From Natrinema sp. HArc-T2 (lineage in GTDB: Archaea > Halobacteriota > Halobacteria > Halobacteriales > Natrialbaceae), in assembly GCF_041821085.1 (NCBI RefSeq), contig NZ_JBGUAZ010000001.1, positions 248,001 through 312,000 on the forward strand: 64,000 nucleotides of DNA, read 5' to 3'. Made by a program: the position numbers and the translations under genes. The notes beneath the pieces are model-generated. The model worked only from the letters and a program-made list of their open reading frames with translations, had not been told where the DNA came from and ran no database searches. Numbering within the stretch: the first letter of the stretch is position 1; each line of letters opens with the position of its first letter. Positions 36,441-43,651 of this stretch are shown here, in pieces.

Positions 36441-36448
36441 GTTATACG
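36441..36448 (+). promoter_or_regulatory. TATA-like box before the rhodanese-MBL gene
   Basis: GTTATACG is 27-34 bases before the ATG at 36475, the spacing expected for a leaderless archaeal transcript. It lies in the divergent region shared with the HTH-rhodanese gene, which could regulate it. Confidence 0.45.
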
Positions 36449-36474
36449 TGGGATCTGTGTACAATACAGTGACG

Positions 36475-37650
36475 ATGGTCGAGACAATCACGGCTGACGC
36501 GTTGCGAGACATGATCGATGCCGACGAGGAGTTCGTTCTTTTCGATACCAGATCTCCTGACAGTTTCGAGGACTGGCATATTGCCGGTGCCGAGAACGTC
36601 GAGTATTCCGGAAGCGACGACGAACTCGTCGGCGAGTTCGACGAAGACGCCCTCGACGCTGACGATACCGTCGTCACGATCTGTGCGACGGGTCGCTCCG
36701 CAGGCTGTTTCGCGGAGTATCTCGAGGACGAGGGACACGTTGACGAGGTCAAGACCGTCGATAACGGCATGGAGGCCTGGAGTATGGTCTACGACATCGT
36801 GCCAATCGCCACGGAAAACGACGACCTCGTCATCGTCCAGCTCCAGCGTCGCTCGAAGGGCTGCCTGGGTTACCTCGTCGGTTCGAAACGCGCCGGCGAA
36901 GCCGCACTCGTCGACGTCACTCGCGCCACCGACGAGTTCCTCGAGGCCGCAAGCGAACGCGGGCTCGAAGTGACTCACGTACTCGACACGCACATCCACG
37001 CCGACCACATCTCGCGTGGTCGCCAACTCGCCGACACGCTCGGCGTGCCCTACCACCTCGGCGCACCCGCCGAGACCCGGGACCCGCAGTTCGAGTTCAA
37101 TCCCATCGAGCCCAACGATGTCGTCGAACTCGGCGATGTCGAGATCAAGGCCGTTCATACGCCGGGCCACACGACGGGGATGACCTCCTATCTCGTCGAC
37201 AACGAGGCGCTGCTGACCGGTGACACGCTGTTCGTCGAATCCATCGGTCGCACCGAACTCCAGTTCGCGGACAAGGACGCCCGCGACGGCGCTCGCGTCC
37301 AGTACGAGACGCTTCACAACGTCATCATGACCGAGCCCAACGACGTGAAGATCCTGCCGGGGCACTTCTCGGTCACCAACGATGGCGAGTACATCGACGT
37401 GACACCCGGCCAGCCGATGTTCTCGACCGTCGGCTACCTCTGGGAGAACAACGAGATCCTCCGCATGGCTGAAGACGACTTCGTCGAGCACATGTTCGAT
37501 AACCTGCCGTCGAAGCCGCCGAACTACGAGCAGGTCATCGCGACCAACGCCGGCGAGTACGAACCCGAAGACGAAGACGAAGAAACCGAACTCGAGCTCG
37601 GTCCGAACCGCTGTGCCGCCACGTCCGATAGCGCCGTCGCCGACGACTGA
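36475..37650 (+). CDS. Rhodanese-metallo-beta-lactamase fusion (persulfide dioxygenase/ETHE1-like)
   Basis: A 391-residue protein. Residues 1-105 are a rhodanese domain with Cys about 70 in TICATGRSAGC. The rest is an MBL-fold domain with the metal motif THIHADHIS (His 173, His 175, Asp 177, His 178), TPGHTTGMTSYL (His about 232) and LTGDTLF (Asp about 250). Only one iron is expected in ETHE1-type persulfide dioxygenases, which oxidise glutathione- or thiol-persulfide to sulfite. The domain order here (rhodanese first) differs from the commoner MBL-rhodanese order. The acidic tail contains ELELGPNRCAATS. Context: it acts downstream of sulfide:quinone oxidation. Confidence 0.85.
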   Translation: MVETITADALRDMIDADEEFVLFDTRSPDSFEDWHIAGAENVEYSGSDDELVGEFDEDALDADDTVVTICATGRSAGCFAEYLEDEGHVDEVKTVDNGMEAWSMVYDIVPIATENDDLVIVQLQRRSKGCLGYLVGSKRAGEAALVDVTRATDEFLEAASERGLEVTHVLDTHIHADHISRGRQLADTLGVPYHLGAPAETRDPQFEFNPIEPNDVVELGDVEIKAVHTPGHTTGMTSYLVDNEALLTGDTLFVESIGRTELQFADKDARDGARVQYETLHNVIMTEPNDVKILPGHFSVTNDGEYIDVTPGQPMFSTVGYLWENNEILRMAEDDFVEHMFDNLPSKPPNYEQVIATNAGEYEPEDEDEETELELGPNRCAATSDSAVADD

Positions 37651-37670
37651 GCACGCCTCCCTGTCCCATA

Positions 37671-37820
37671 ATGCTTGGAATCGAATCCCTCTCCGGAAAC
37701 GCGCAAGCAGTTGCCCTCGTCGGGATCGTCCTCCTCGAGGCGATGATCCTCTACGTCGGGTACGGCGGCCTCGAGCAGGCCCTCGGCGGCTACGTCGTAG
37801 ACCTGCTTCGAGGTGAGTAG
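37671..37820 (+). CDS. 49-residue single-helix membrane protein of sulfur loci
   Basis: A very short gene, MLGIESLSGNAQAVALVGIV and onward to VDLLRGE. One hydrophobic helix (about 12-35) contains LLEAMILYVGYGGLE. It starts 20 bases after the rhodanese-MBL stop and has host-like codon use. From memory, similar small haloarchaeal proteins occur beside persulfide-dioxygenase and YeeE/YedE transporter genes; here no transporter follows. The role may be as a small subunit of a sulfur transporter, but this is inference. Confidence 0.6.
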   Translation: MLGIESLSGNAQAVALVGIVLLEAMILYVGYGGLEQALGGYVVDLLRGE

Positions 37821-37880
37821 CGAGCGCACTGCCCGTACTCAACGTGGTGATCTGAGAATCGGCCTCGAAGTTGTGGGGTC

Positions 37881-37968
37881 GCTATAGTCGCCACTGAACG
37901 TCAGTGCACACCTGATCGAACGAGGGCTGCGCGATCAGCGTGTAAACAGTTTCAGTTGTTACTATAGC
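37881..37968. repeat. MITE-like element with terminal inverted repeats
   Basis: The 88-base element begins GCTATAGTCGCCACTGAAC and ends with TTCAGTTGTTACTATAGC; the two ends are imperfect inverted repeats (GCTATAGTnnCnACTGAA). A palindrome CACTGAACGTCAGTG lies at 37892-37906, and TGATCG...CGATCA forms an inner arm. No coding capacity. It resembles non-autonomous relatives of insertion sequences that are dispersed in haloarchaeal genomes. Confidence 0.55.
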
Positions 37969-38075
37969 CATAGCAGTGTCACCGTGTTCGTGCGAGCACG
38001 AACAGATCACCATTTCCGTCCGATTATCGGACGCTGGTTTCGCCGGTTATCAACGGACCCTCACTACTCGGGCAG

Positions 38076-38651
38076 CTATACTGGACACCGCTCGCGCAGC
38101 CGTTCGACGACACGACTGATTCGGGTCGACGCTGACCGAAGGCACTGTCGTCCCGCGTGTACACGCCGCGCGAGTGCAAGCCGGACCGCATCGTAAGAGT
38201 TGCCCAGCAGGTTCCCGAAGTAGATCGCACGGACGAACGCGAGAACGTCTGCAGCCGTTTCCCGACCATACGTCTCTCGCAACGCGTTCCGTGCGTCTCG
38301 GCCCGGGTTCTCGTCCGTCTCTGCGTACTGCTGGGCAAACACAAGCGCAGGCTGCTCATCGTCGTCGACTGCCGATCCGATATCGCTCTCGAGGAGTTTC
38401 GTGATCGTCTCCTGATCCATGCCGGTTTCGCGTGCGAGATCGGTGTGGTACCGGGTACAGTACTGACACTCGTTGACTGCCGTGACCGCTAACATGATCT
38501 TCTCTGCGAACTGGTCGCTGACCCTGTCGGCGCGTTTAGCACGAACGAGCCGTGGGATGTTATGAACAAATCGAGCAATACCAATCGAGAGCGACCGGAT
38601 CGTGAACGTCTTCTTCTGGAATTCAGCAGAGACATCACCTGTATCCGTCAT
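38076..38651 (-). CDS. Carboxymuconolactone decarboxylase/AhpD-like protein
   Basis: A 191-residue protein of the alkylhydroperoxidase AhpD-like superfamily. The redox/proton-relay motif is ECQYCTRYHT (Cys about 62 and 65, His about 69), set in the usual helical bundle (KIMLAVTAVN, ENPGRDARNAL, ADVLAFVRAIYFGNLLGNSYDAV). Such proteins reduce peroxides or act as disulfide carriers; the exact partner is unknown. The C-terminal 25 residues (RQCLRSASTRISRVVERLRERCPV) are Arg-rich and unlike the acidic core, possibly a shifted end caused by nearby rearrangement. It lies at the edge of the redox/sulfur block. Confidence 0.8.
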   Translation of the reverse strand: MTDTGDVSAEFQKKTFTIRSLSIGIARFVHNIPRLVRAKRADRVSDQFAEKIMLAVTAVNECQYCTRYHTDLARETGMDQETITKLLESDIGSAVDDDEQPALVFAQQYAETDENPGRDARNALRETYGRETAADVLAFVRAIYFGNLLGNSYDAVRLALARRVHAGRQCLRSASTRISRVVERLRERCPV

Positions 38652-38890
38652 ATTGCGAGCTACTTGTTACGTCGCCCGTAAGTCGATTCCGATCGATACG
38701 AGCAGTGGGCTGGATCAGAGCTGGCCTGTGACCGCTCCGCACCGGGTCGACCTCACGCCAACAGTCTTGCAGCATATGTAAAATATTAACTGCCAGCCCA
38801 CTATCGATCTACAGCCGTGCGCCCGCCCGAATATTACTGCAGACCAGTAACCGCTGCTCACCGAGTCGGTCTGACTCCCACTGATCCTCA

Positions 38891-38949
38891 CACTGTCGGA
38901 CACCAGTCCGTGAACACTCGATTTTATGATCCGACTTGTCCGACAGTAT
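38891..38949. repeat. Inverted-repeat miniature element, copy 2
   Basis: A 59-base element, left part CACTGTCGGACACCAGTCC then TGAACACTCG, right end TTGTCCGACAGTAT. It is related to the 110-base element at 24845. Again the right end touches the stop codon of a leftward gene (the GNAT gene). Internal sequence is shorter than in copy 1. The remaining sequence from 38652 to 38890 shows no gene. Confidence 0.55.
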
Positions 38950-39497
38950 CACTCGTCACGTATCTCGCGGGCCGGCGGCTCGCTGTCACGCCGCGCGTCG
39001 AGAAATGCCGTTTCGTCGTCGGAGAGATCACGCTCGCGAAACTCCGCGAGACCGGCCTGATAGCGCTCGCGGTCGCCCCAGTCGGTGTCGTCGTTCGGCG
39101 TCGGATACTCGAGGACGAGTTCGGCGATTCCTGTCGTCTTACCGGTGTACGCGAAGCCAGTTCGGTAGAGCGCTTCGTAAGCGAAGGGGTTGTTGACGGC
39201 GATCCGAAGCCGGTCGTAGCCCCGTTCGAGGGCGCGATCACGGACTAGCCGGCAGAGTTGGGGACCGATCCCCTCGCCGCGCTGGTCGCGGTCGACGGTC
39301 ACATAGCGCAGCCACAGGGTATCCGCGTCGGTCCGATCCTCGTTGAACGCGACTGCGGCGGCAATTTTGCCGTCCGCCGACCGTGCCACCGCCTTGCCGG
39401 TGTTCGTCATGACGAACTTGCCGGCGTAGCTGAATCGCTTATAATCGAGTCGGAGTTTGGGGCCATCTGGCGGCCAGCCGAGCAGTTCGTACTCCAC
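38949..39497 (-). CDS. GNAT-family N-acetyltransferase
   Basis: A 182-residue protein if translation starts at the GTG before EYELLGWPPDGP; an upstream ATG at 39542 would add 15 unconvincing residues. The acetyl-CoA-binding motif A is VTVDRDQRGEGIGPQLCRLV (R/QxxGxG/A pattern), preceded by the strand IAAAVAFNED and followed by YDRLRIAVNNPFAYEALYRTGFAYTG, typical of the GNAT C-half. The substrate is unknown. The C-terminal end DAR...REIRDE finishes exactly at an inverted-repeat element. Confidence 0.78.
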   Translation of the reverse strand: MEYELLGWPPDGPKLRLDYKRFSYAGKFVMTNTGKAVARSADGKIAAAVAFNEDRTDADTLWLRYVTVDRDQRGEGIGPQLCRLVRDRALERGYDRLRIAVNNPFAYEALYRTGFAYTGKTTGIAELVLEYPTPNDDTDWGDRERYQAGLAEFRERDLSDDETAFLDARRDSEPPAREIRDE

Positions 39498-39613
39498 GGG
39501 CTGTCTTGGACCGCATCCTACTACAATCCACGGAGTCGTCACGTGCCCGTCTTCAAGATGGAAAGCGAGAGAGCGTCAAGCGACGCCGCTTGCGAAATTG
39601 CCCGCAGTAGAAG

Positions 39614-39635
39614 TGCGCGGACCGGGATTTGAACC
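39614..39635 (-). repeat. Duplicated 3' end of tRNA-Gly (integration scar)
   Basis: Twenty-two bases (TGCGCGGACCGGGATTTGAACC on the + strand, in two runs of 20 and 2) are an exact copy of 39738-39759, the 3' acceptor and T-arm of tRNA-Gly. The two copies are 124 bases apart on the 3' side of the tRNA. The spacer holds an imperfect hairpin (GAAGACA/TGTCTTC arms). This is the expected footprint of an integrative element that used this tRNA and was then almost completely deleted. Confidence 0.6.
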
Positions 39636-39738
39636 ACCTGAAGACAGTCTCACTCACTTCGCTCGTGAGCGTGTGTCTTCCGTAATTCAAATCTCTCGTG
39701 CGGGTTCCGCGGCTCACGAATTTGTTCGCCGCAGGAAT

Positions 39739-39808
39739 GCGCGGACCGGGATTTGAACCCGGGCCATGAGCTTGGAAGGCTCAGGTCCTACCACTAGACC
39801 ATCCGCGC
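39739..39808 (-). tRNA. tRNA-Gly(TCC)
   Basis: The leftward transcript has acceptor stem GCGCGGA/TCCGCGC, D-arm with GTCTAGTGGTAGGAC, anticodon stem CTGAGC-like with loop CTTCCAA (anticodon TCC), and T-arm CCGGGTTCAAATCCCGG. No intron. Its 3' end is duplicated 124 bases downstream. Confidence 0.92.
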
Positions 39809-39937
39809 GCACTCTCCGGTTTTCGTTCCACGTTTAAGGCTCTTCCTTTTCCGATCCGTCGCCCGCTCTCGATTGTCACTGCCAGCAGCCGACCATCGAC
39901 GCAGAAGACAGCACGTCAGCCCAGCGTTCGAGTTCGA

Positions 39938-40636
39938 CTACAACGTTAGCTCTGCACCTGCCACCGTCGCATAACAGTTCCCGCTCGAGACTTCCGACTC
40001 GAGCACCTCGAGGTCGCTGTCGGCGAGTTCGGTTTCGAACTCGTCGGGCGCGTAGATGTGATAGAAGCGATCGACCGTTTCGCCGCCGGGCAAGGTCCAC
40101 TCGACTGTCGTATCGAAGCCGTCGGTTTCGTCGAACCGGTCGTGGGCGGTCGACCACGCGCTGACGAGCGCGCGACTGTCGGGGGCCAGCACCCGCGCGA
40201 GCTCGTCGAGACTCGCCCGGCGGGCACGCCGGGTCGGCAGGTGATGCAGCGTCGCGACGTAGACCGCGAGGTCGACGATGTCGTCCGCCAACGGCAGCGA
40301 GGCCGCGTCTCCCTGGATCAGTGCAACCTCGAAGTTGCGCTCGACCGCGCGCTCGCGCCCCGTCTCGAGCAATCCGCGACTGACATCGAGCCCAACGACC
40401 GACTCGAGGTCGGCTGCAAGCAGTTCGGCGTGTCGACAGTTGCCACAGCCGAGGTCGAGGCCGACGCTGGCGGTGCCACACTCGGTTGCGTGTGCCTCGA
40501 CGAACGCCTCGACTTCGGGCCAGGCGTACTCCCGCGTCGAAGCAAAGTGCGTCGCGATTCGGTCGTAGGTGTCGCGCACGTCGGTACGGCGGGTGCGCTC
40601 GTCGTCTCGCCGGTCACGGTCCTGATCCCCGGCCAT
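39938..40636 (-). CDS. Class I SAM-dependent methyltransferase
   Basis: A 232-residue protein. Motif I is LDLGCGNCRHAELLA (about 60-74), followed by VVGLDVS (acidic end of strand 2), LIQGDAASLPLADDIVDLAV (motifs around strands 3-4) and ARVLAPDSRALVSAW. The overall pattern YDRIATHFASTREYAWPEVEAFVE at the N-terminus resembles Trm9/ALKBH8-type wobble-uridine methyltransferases, so tRNA modification is possible. No partner (such as Trm112) lies nearby. Monocistronic, between two tRNA genes. Confidence 0.8.
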   Translation of the reverse strand: MAGDQDRDRRDDERTRRTDVRDTYDRIATHFASTREYAWPEVEAFVEAHATECGTASVGLDLGCGNCRHAELLAADLESVVGLDVSRGLLETGRERAVERNFEVALIQGDAASLPLADDIVDLAVYVATLHHLPTRRARRASLDELARVLAPDSRALVSAWSTAHDRFDETDGFDTTVEWTLPGGETVDRFYHIYAPDEFETELADSDLEVLESEVSSGNCYATVAGAELTL

Positions 40637-40835
40637 CGGTCGGGTTTCGTCGGGGAACCCGCAAAAAGCGTTCGCAACCCACTCGGACGGACCTGCCGTG
40701 CTGTGCCGAGACTGACGGCGGCTACAACGCCGACCCCTAGGCAGACGGCTGTCGCCGAGAATGTGTGACCGTGACGGGGCTCGAGGAATTCGAGGGGTTT
40801 ATCTATGCCCGACGGGAACTGTGGATTGCGTACGA

Positions 40836-40907
40836 GGGCTCGTAGATCAGGGGTAGATCACTCCCTTGGCATGGGAGAGGCCCCGGGTTCAAATCCCGGC
40901 GAGTCCA
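40836..40907 (+). tRNA. tRNA-Ala(GGC), provirus integration target
   Basis: Acceptor stem GGGCTCG/CGAGTCC (one G-T pair), anticodon arm CTCCC-TTGGCAT-GGGAG with anticodon GGC, and T-arm CCGGGTTCAAATCCCGG. The sequence is complete and should be functional after integration. Its last 13 bases plus two flanking bases form the left attachment core, repeated exactly at 61458-61472. Confidence 0.93.
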
Positions 40908-40909
40908 CT
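40895..40909 (+). other. attL core of the provirus
   Basis: CCCGGCGAGTCCACT, 15 bases, the 3' end of tRNA-Ala plus two bases. It is identical to attR at 61458-61472. Flanking bases differ immediately on both sides, so the exact identity stops at 15 bases. Confidence 0.85.
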
Positions 40910-41021
40910 CGAAATTTGGCGCTTCAGGCCTTCTACTTGCCGAATTCCGTTCCCTAAGGGTATTCTGACGGCTATCGATGCCACAGTGCTGACAGCTGCT
41001 TGCTTGAGAGTCATTTTCCTG

Positions 41022-42029
41022 TTATAGGTCTTCGATGAAGTCACGTCGCTGTTCCATCTTCTCACGGTCTGTACGGCGGTCGTAGTGGCGATCAAGGATT
41101 TCAGAGGAAACGTCACACCGATCGCTGACGATTTTCTCTGGAATGTCCTCGCGGAGCTGGTACGTGATCGCCCCGCGCCTGATCGTGTGCGGCGAGAGAC
41201 TGCTCGGACAGTCGTAGTAGTGCCCGTACTCAGTGGCTTCGCAGTCCTTCGGCTCGCGATCGTGGGGACAGCCCTCGATCATGCAGGGCTGCGTGAGTCG
41301 GTACACCTCCGAACGGATCTGTCCGGAACTCAGCCGCCCTCGATCGCTTGTCACGAGTGGCTCGCGTCCGTGCTTGTCCACGACGTCGTGACGATGAAAC
41401 CGGATGTACTCGTCGAGGACGTCGCAGTAGTAGTCGTCGAGCGCGATCGCCCGCTCAGCTGGCTTCTGGTTCTTGAGCGGCGTCCCGGTATCCGGGCGGT
41501 GGCGAAGCCAAAAGCACTGCTCGTCGGGCTCGTAGTCCTCGAGATCGACCGCCCGAAGACTCCCGAGGCGGATCCCCGTATGCCAGAGGATCGCCATGAT
41601 GACGTGCTCGCGGCTCGCGCGCTTGTACCGCTCGAGGTAGCCGATGATCTTCTGAGCGCGATCGGCGTCGAGCATCTCGTCGCGCGCTTCGTCACCACGG
41701 TCGACGTCCGGCAACTTCACCCGCTCGCGCATCCCAGGTTCGACGGCGTCGATCGACGCGCAGAACTCGAGGAAGACGCGCAGTGTTGCGAGCTGCCCGC
41801 GGAGCGTGACGATGTTCACGTCCTGTTGTCGCCACACTCGGTATCGGTGGAGATCGCGACCAGTGAGGTCGTTGAGGTTGTCGATCCCGACCTTGTTACA
41901 CCACTCGACGAAGGCGTTGAGTCGGTACTTGTGGTTCTGGAGGGTCTTTGCGCTCACCTCGAGTTCCCGGTGCGAGACGTAGAGGTCGACCGCCTCTCGT
42001 GGCGTGATCGGCTCGAGGTCGTCGCTCAT
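41022..42029 (-). CDS. int: Tyrosine-type site-specific integrase
   Basis: A 335-residue integrase. The N-terminal SAM-like core-binding domain spans about 1-110 and the catalytic domain follows. The catalytic set is Arg about 154 (WHTGIRLGSLRA), His-x-x-Arg 281-284 (SPHTIRRGAITY) and the nucleophile Tyr about 316 (DRHYDRRTDRE). Between the first Arg and the HxxR box there is a cysteine-rich insertion (CMIEGCPHDREPKDCEATEYG, Cys 249, 254, 263 and 274) that could bind zinc. It is transcribed toward attL and should catalyse integration at tRNA-Ala. It overlaps the next gene by four bases. Confidence 0.94.
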   Translation of the reverse strand: MSDDLEPITPREAVDLYVSHRELEVSAKTLQNHKYRLNAFVEWCNKVGIDNLNDLTGRDLHRYRVWRQQDVNIVTLRGQLATLRVFLEFCASIDAVEPGMRERVKLPDVDRGDEARDEMLDADRAQKIIGYLERYKRASREHVIMAILWHTGIRLGSLRAVDLEDYEPDEQCFWLRHRPDTGTPLKNQKPAERAIALDDYYCDVLDEYIRFHRHDVVDKHGREPLVTSDRGRLSSGQIRSEVYRLTQPCMIEGCPHDREPKDCEATEYGHYYDCPSSLSPHTIRRGAITYQLREDIPEKIVSDRCDVSSEILDRHYDRRTDREKMEQRRDFIEDL

Positions 42030-42235
42030 GCGCTAACCCTCCGTGTCGCGAAGTTGCTGAGCCGGCGGAAGACACCTCCCCGGCGGAGTTCTCTACCGTC
42101 TTCGGTGTGAACGATGTGGCCGCCAGCGTGGCACTCGGTACAGCGATAGCAGGCCGCGTCGGCCTTTCCCCAGGCGGTTCGCCGGGCGGTCTCTCCACAG
42201 GTCGCGCAGGAGACCGTCTCAGGCTCGGCACTCAT
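42026..42235 (-). CDS. Small zinc-finger protein, possible excision or regulatory factor
   Basis: A 69-residue protein with two CxxC knuckles (SCATCGE at about 10-13 and YRCTECHAGG at about 32-35) and a basic C-terminus (RRGGVFRRLSNFATRRVSA). The stop overlaps the integrase ATG and its ATG overlaps the stop of the PadR-like gene, so the three are translationally coupled. Small Zn-binding proteins coupled to integrase are common in haloviruses; a role in recombination directionality is a guess. Confidence 0.7.
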   Translation of the reverse strand: MSAEPETVSCATCGETARRTAWGKADAACYRCTECHAGGHIVHTEDGRELRRGGVFRRLSNFATRRVSA

Positions 42236-42783
42236 CGGTCTCCCCCGTCGGTCGCGGCCATCTGAAGTCCGCAGGCGTCGGCGCGCCGGCGGACGCTTTC
42301 CTTGAGCAGTGCTTCGGCCTCGGTCGTCAACGTGTAGCTGTTCGTCCGACCGTCGAGTTCGCCGCGCTCGACGAACCCGTCGTCGACCAGACTGTCGAGG
42401 TTCTGGTACAGTCGGCTGTGGAGAACGTCGTCGTAATACTCCTCGAGATCCTCCTCGATCGCGAGTCCGTAGGGATCTATCCCGTCCGACTCGATGCCGG
42501 CGATCGCCTCGAGAATGTCGCGCTGAAAACCGGTGAGGTCGCCCCACTTGGTGCCACCATCGGCCACCAGTTCGCCAGCCGATGCTTGCGGTTCTGCAGT
42601 TGCTTCCGTATCGCAGCCGCCGTCAGCGCGGAGCGCTGCACACAATCGGCAGGCGGGTTCTTCGCGTCGAGCGTCGTAGCCTGCTGCTCGAGCGCCACAG
42701 GCGCACCGAGCGTCAGACCTTTTGGTTGGCGATGCCTCTTGCCGTGCGTGGGGTACTTGCCCCACGGAAGTTCCGTAGTTCAT
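42232..42783 (-). CDS. PadR-like winged-helix regulator with N-terminal zinc ribbon
   Basis: A 183-residue protein. The first 50 residues hold cysteines in CACGARAAGYD and CRLCAALRADGG, a possible zinc ribbon. The C-terminal 95 residues are PadR-like: LTGFQRDILEAIAGI, LHSRLYQNLDSLVDDGFVERG and SYTLTTEAEALLKE. In SNJ1-like elements such regulators sit upstream of integrase and probably control the lysogeny genes. It is transcribed divergently from the PhiH-repressor-like genes across 210 bases. Confidence 0.82.
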   Translation of the reverse strand: MNYGTSVGQVPHARQEASPTKRSDARCACGARAAGYDARREEPACRLCAALRADGGCDTEATAEPQASAGELVADGGTKWGDLTGFQRDILEAIAGIESDGIDPYGLAIEEDLEEYYDDVLHSRLYQNLDSLVDDGFVERGELDGRTNSYTLTTEAEALLKESVRRRADACGLQMAATDGGDR

Positions 42784-42993
42784 GCTTGGACCGACGGAAC
42801 TACCTTCTGGGCGGCGTTGCAGCGCCGCCCGGTCTCACATACCAACAAGAGTCATCTTCAGCCGAGTTGGTAGCTCCGTACAGACAGCTCTATTCTCTCG
42901 GAACATCAATGTTACGACGACCCACTAAAATACCATTGGAGTATGAGTGCTATATTACGGACGTTTAGATTCCTACAGCACGTCTACGAGAGT
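42784..42993. promoter_or_regulatory. Divergent control region of the provirus
   Basis: The 210-base gap separates the leftward integrase module from the rightward repressor-like genes. A CTATATTACG box at about 42950-42959 lies about 40 bases before the preferred ATG at 42994. An in-frame ATG at 42943 would place the box inside the gene, an argument for the shorter start. TTCCGTCGG-type sequence appears twice near 42765-42800 in inverted orientation (CGGAAGTTCCG and CGACGGAACTACC), a possible operator. Confidence 0.4.
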
Positions 42994-43308
42994 ATGCGCT
43001 ACTCGGGAGACTGGATGTCACTCGTGGACGATCGTATCTTAGAGTATATCCACGAGCACGAGTCGGGTTCGCCGAAGAAAATGAAGGACGAGGGGCGAAT
43101 TCGATACTCCCGGCAACACATCGCTCGCAGATGCCGAAAGTTAGCAGAAAAGGGACTCCTCACTCATCTCGGAAATGGTGTATACGTTATCACAGACGAG
43201 GGAGAGGCATATCTGAAAGGTGAACTCGATACTGAGACGTGGTCACGAGTTAACCAGAACGGGAACCACAACGGCACGGCTGCAGGAAACGCGTCGAATT
43301 CAACGTAG
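42994..43308 (+). CDS. PhiH1-repressor-like winged-helix protein
   Basis: A 104-residue protein starting MRYSGDWMSLVDDRILEYI, the typical beginning of haloarchaeal PhiH-type repressors. The winged-helix region is SRQHIARRCRKLAEKGLLTHLGNGVY, with VITDEGEAYLKGELD as the wing and last helix. It probably represses lytic promoters of the provirus. The C-terminal tail is Asn-rich. The next gene, 10 bases downstream, encodes a shorter paralogue. Confidence 0.78.
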   Translation: MRYSGDWMSLVDDRILEYIHEHESGSPKKMKDEGRIRYSRQHIARRCRKLAEKGLLTHLGNGVYVITDEGEAYLKGELDTETWSRVNQNGNHNGTAAGNASNST

Positions 43309-43318
43309 GTGACTCATT

Positions 43319-43606
43319 GTGAAGCAACGACATTCAGCATCTTGGATGGAACAGCTCGACGATCGAATCCTCGAGCATCTCCATGAAGAAGAATGGTCAT
43401 CGGTTACGGTGATGAATTCGCGGCCAGAATTCCGAGCGTCGAAGGCGCGACTACGAGAGCGGTGCCAGATGCTTGCCAGTGCCGAGTTAATCGAACCGCT
43501 TCACCGCGATATGTACGAAATCACGACGTGGGGAGTTCTCTATCTCGAAGGTGAACTCGACGCAGATCACCAGCCAGAACCGTCTCCACAAACGCTTGGC
43601 AAATAG
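43319..43606 (+). CDS. Second PhiH1-repressor-like winged-helix protein
   Basis: A 95-residue paralogue of the previous protein: SWMEQLDDRILEHLHEEEWSS, then ASKARLRERCQMLASAELIEPLHRDMYEITTWGVLYLEGELD. The GTG start lies 10 bases after the preceding stop. Identity to the neighbour is modest, so the pair may recognise different operators, in the manner of repressor and anti-repressor. No ATG alternative fits better. Confidence 0.7.
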   Translation: MKQRHSASWMEQLDDRILEHLHEEEWSSVTVMNSRPEFRASKARLRERCQMLASAELIEPLHRDMYEITTWGVLYLEGELDADHQPEPSPQTLGK

Positions 43607-43651
43607 CAATTGCCAATAGGTTCATTTAACAGAAAAATAGACAATGAGCCG

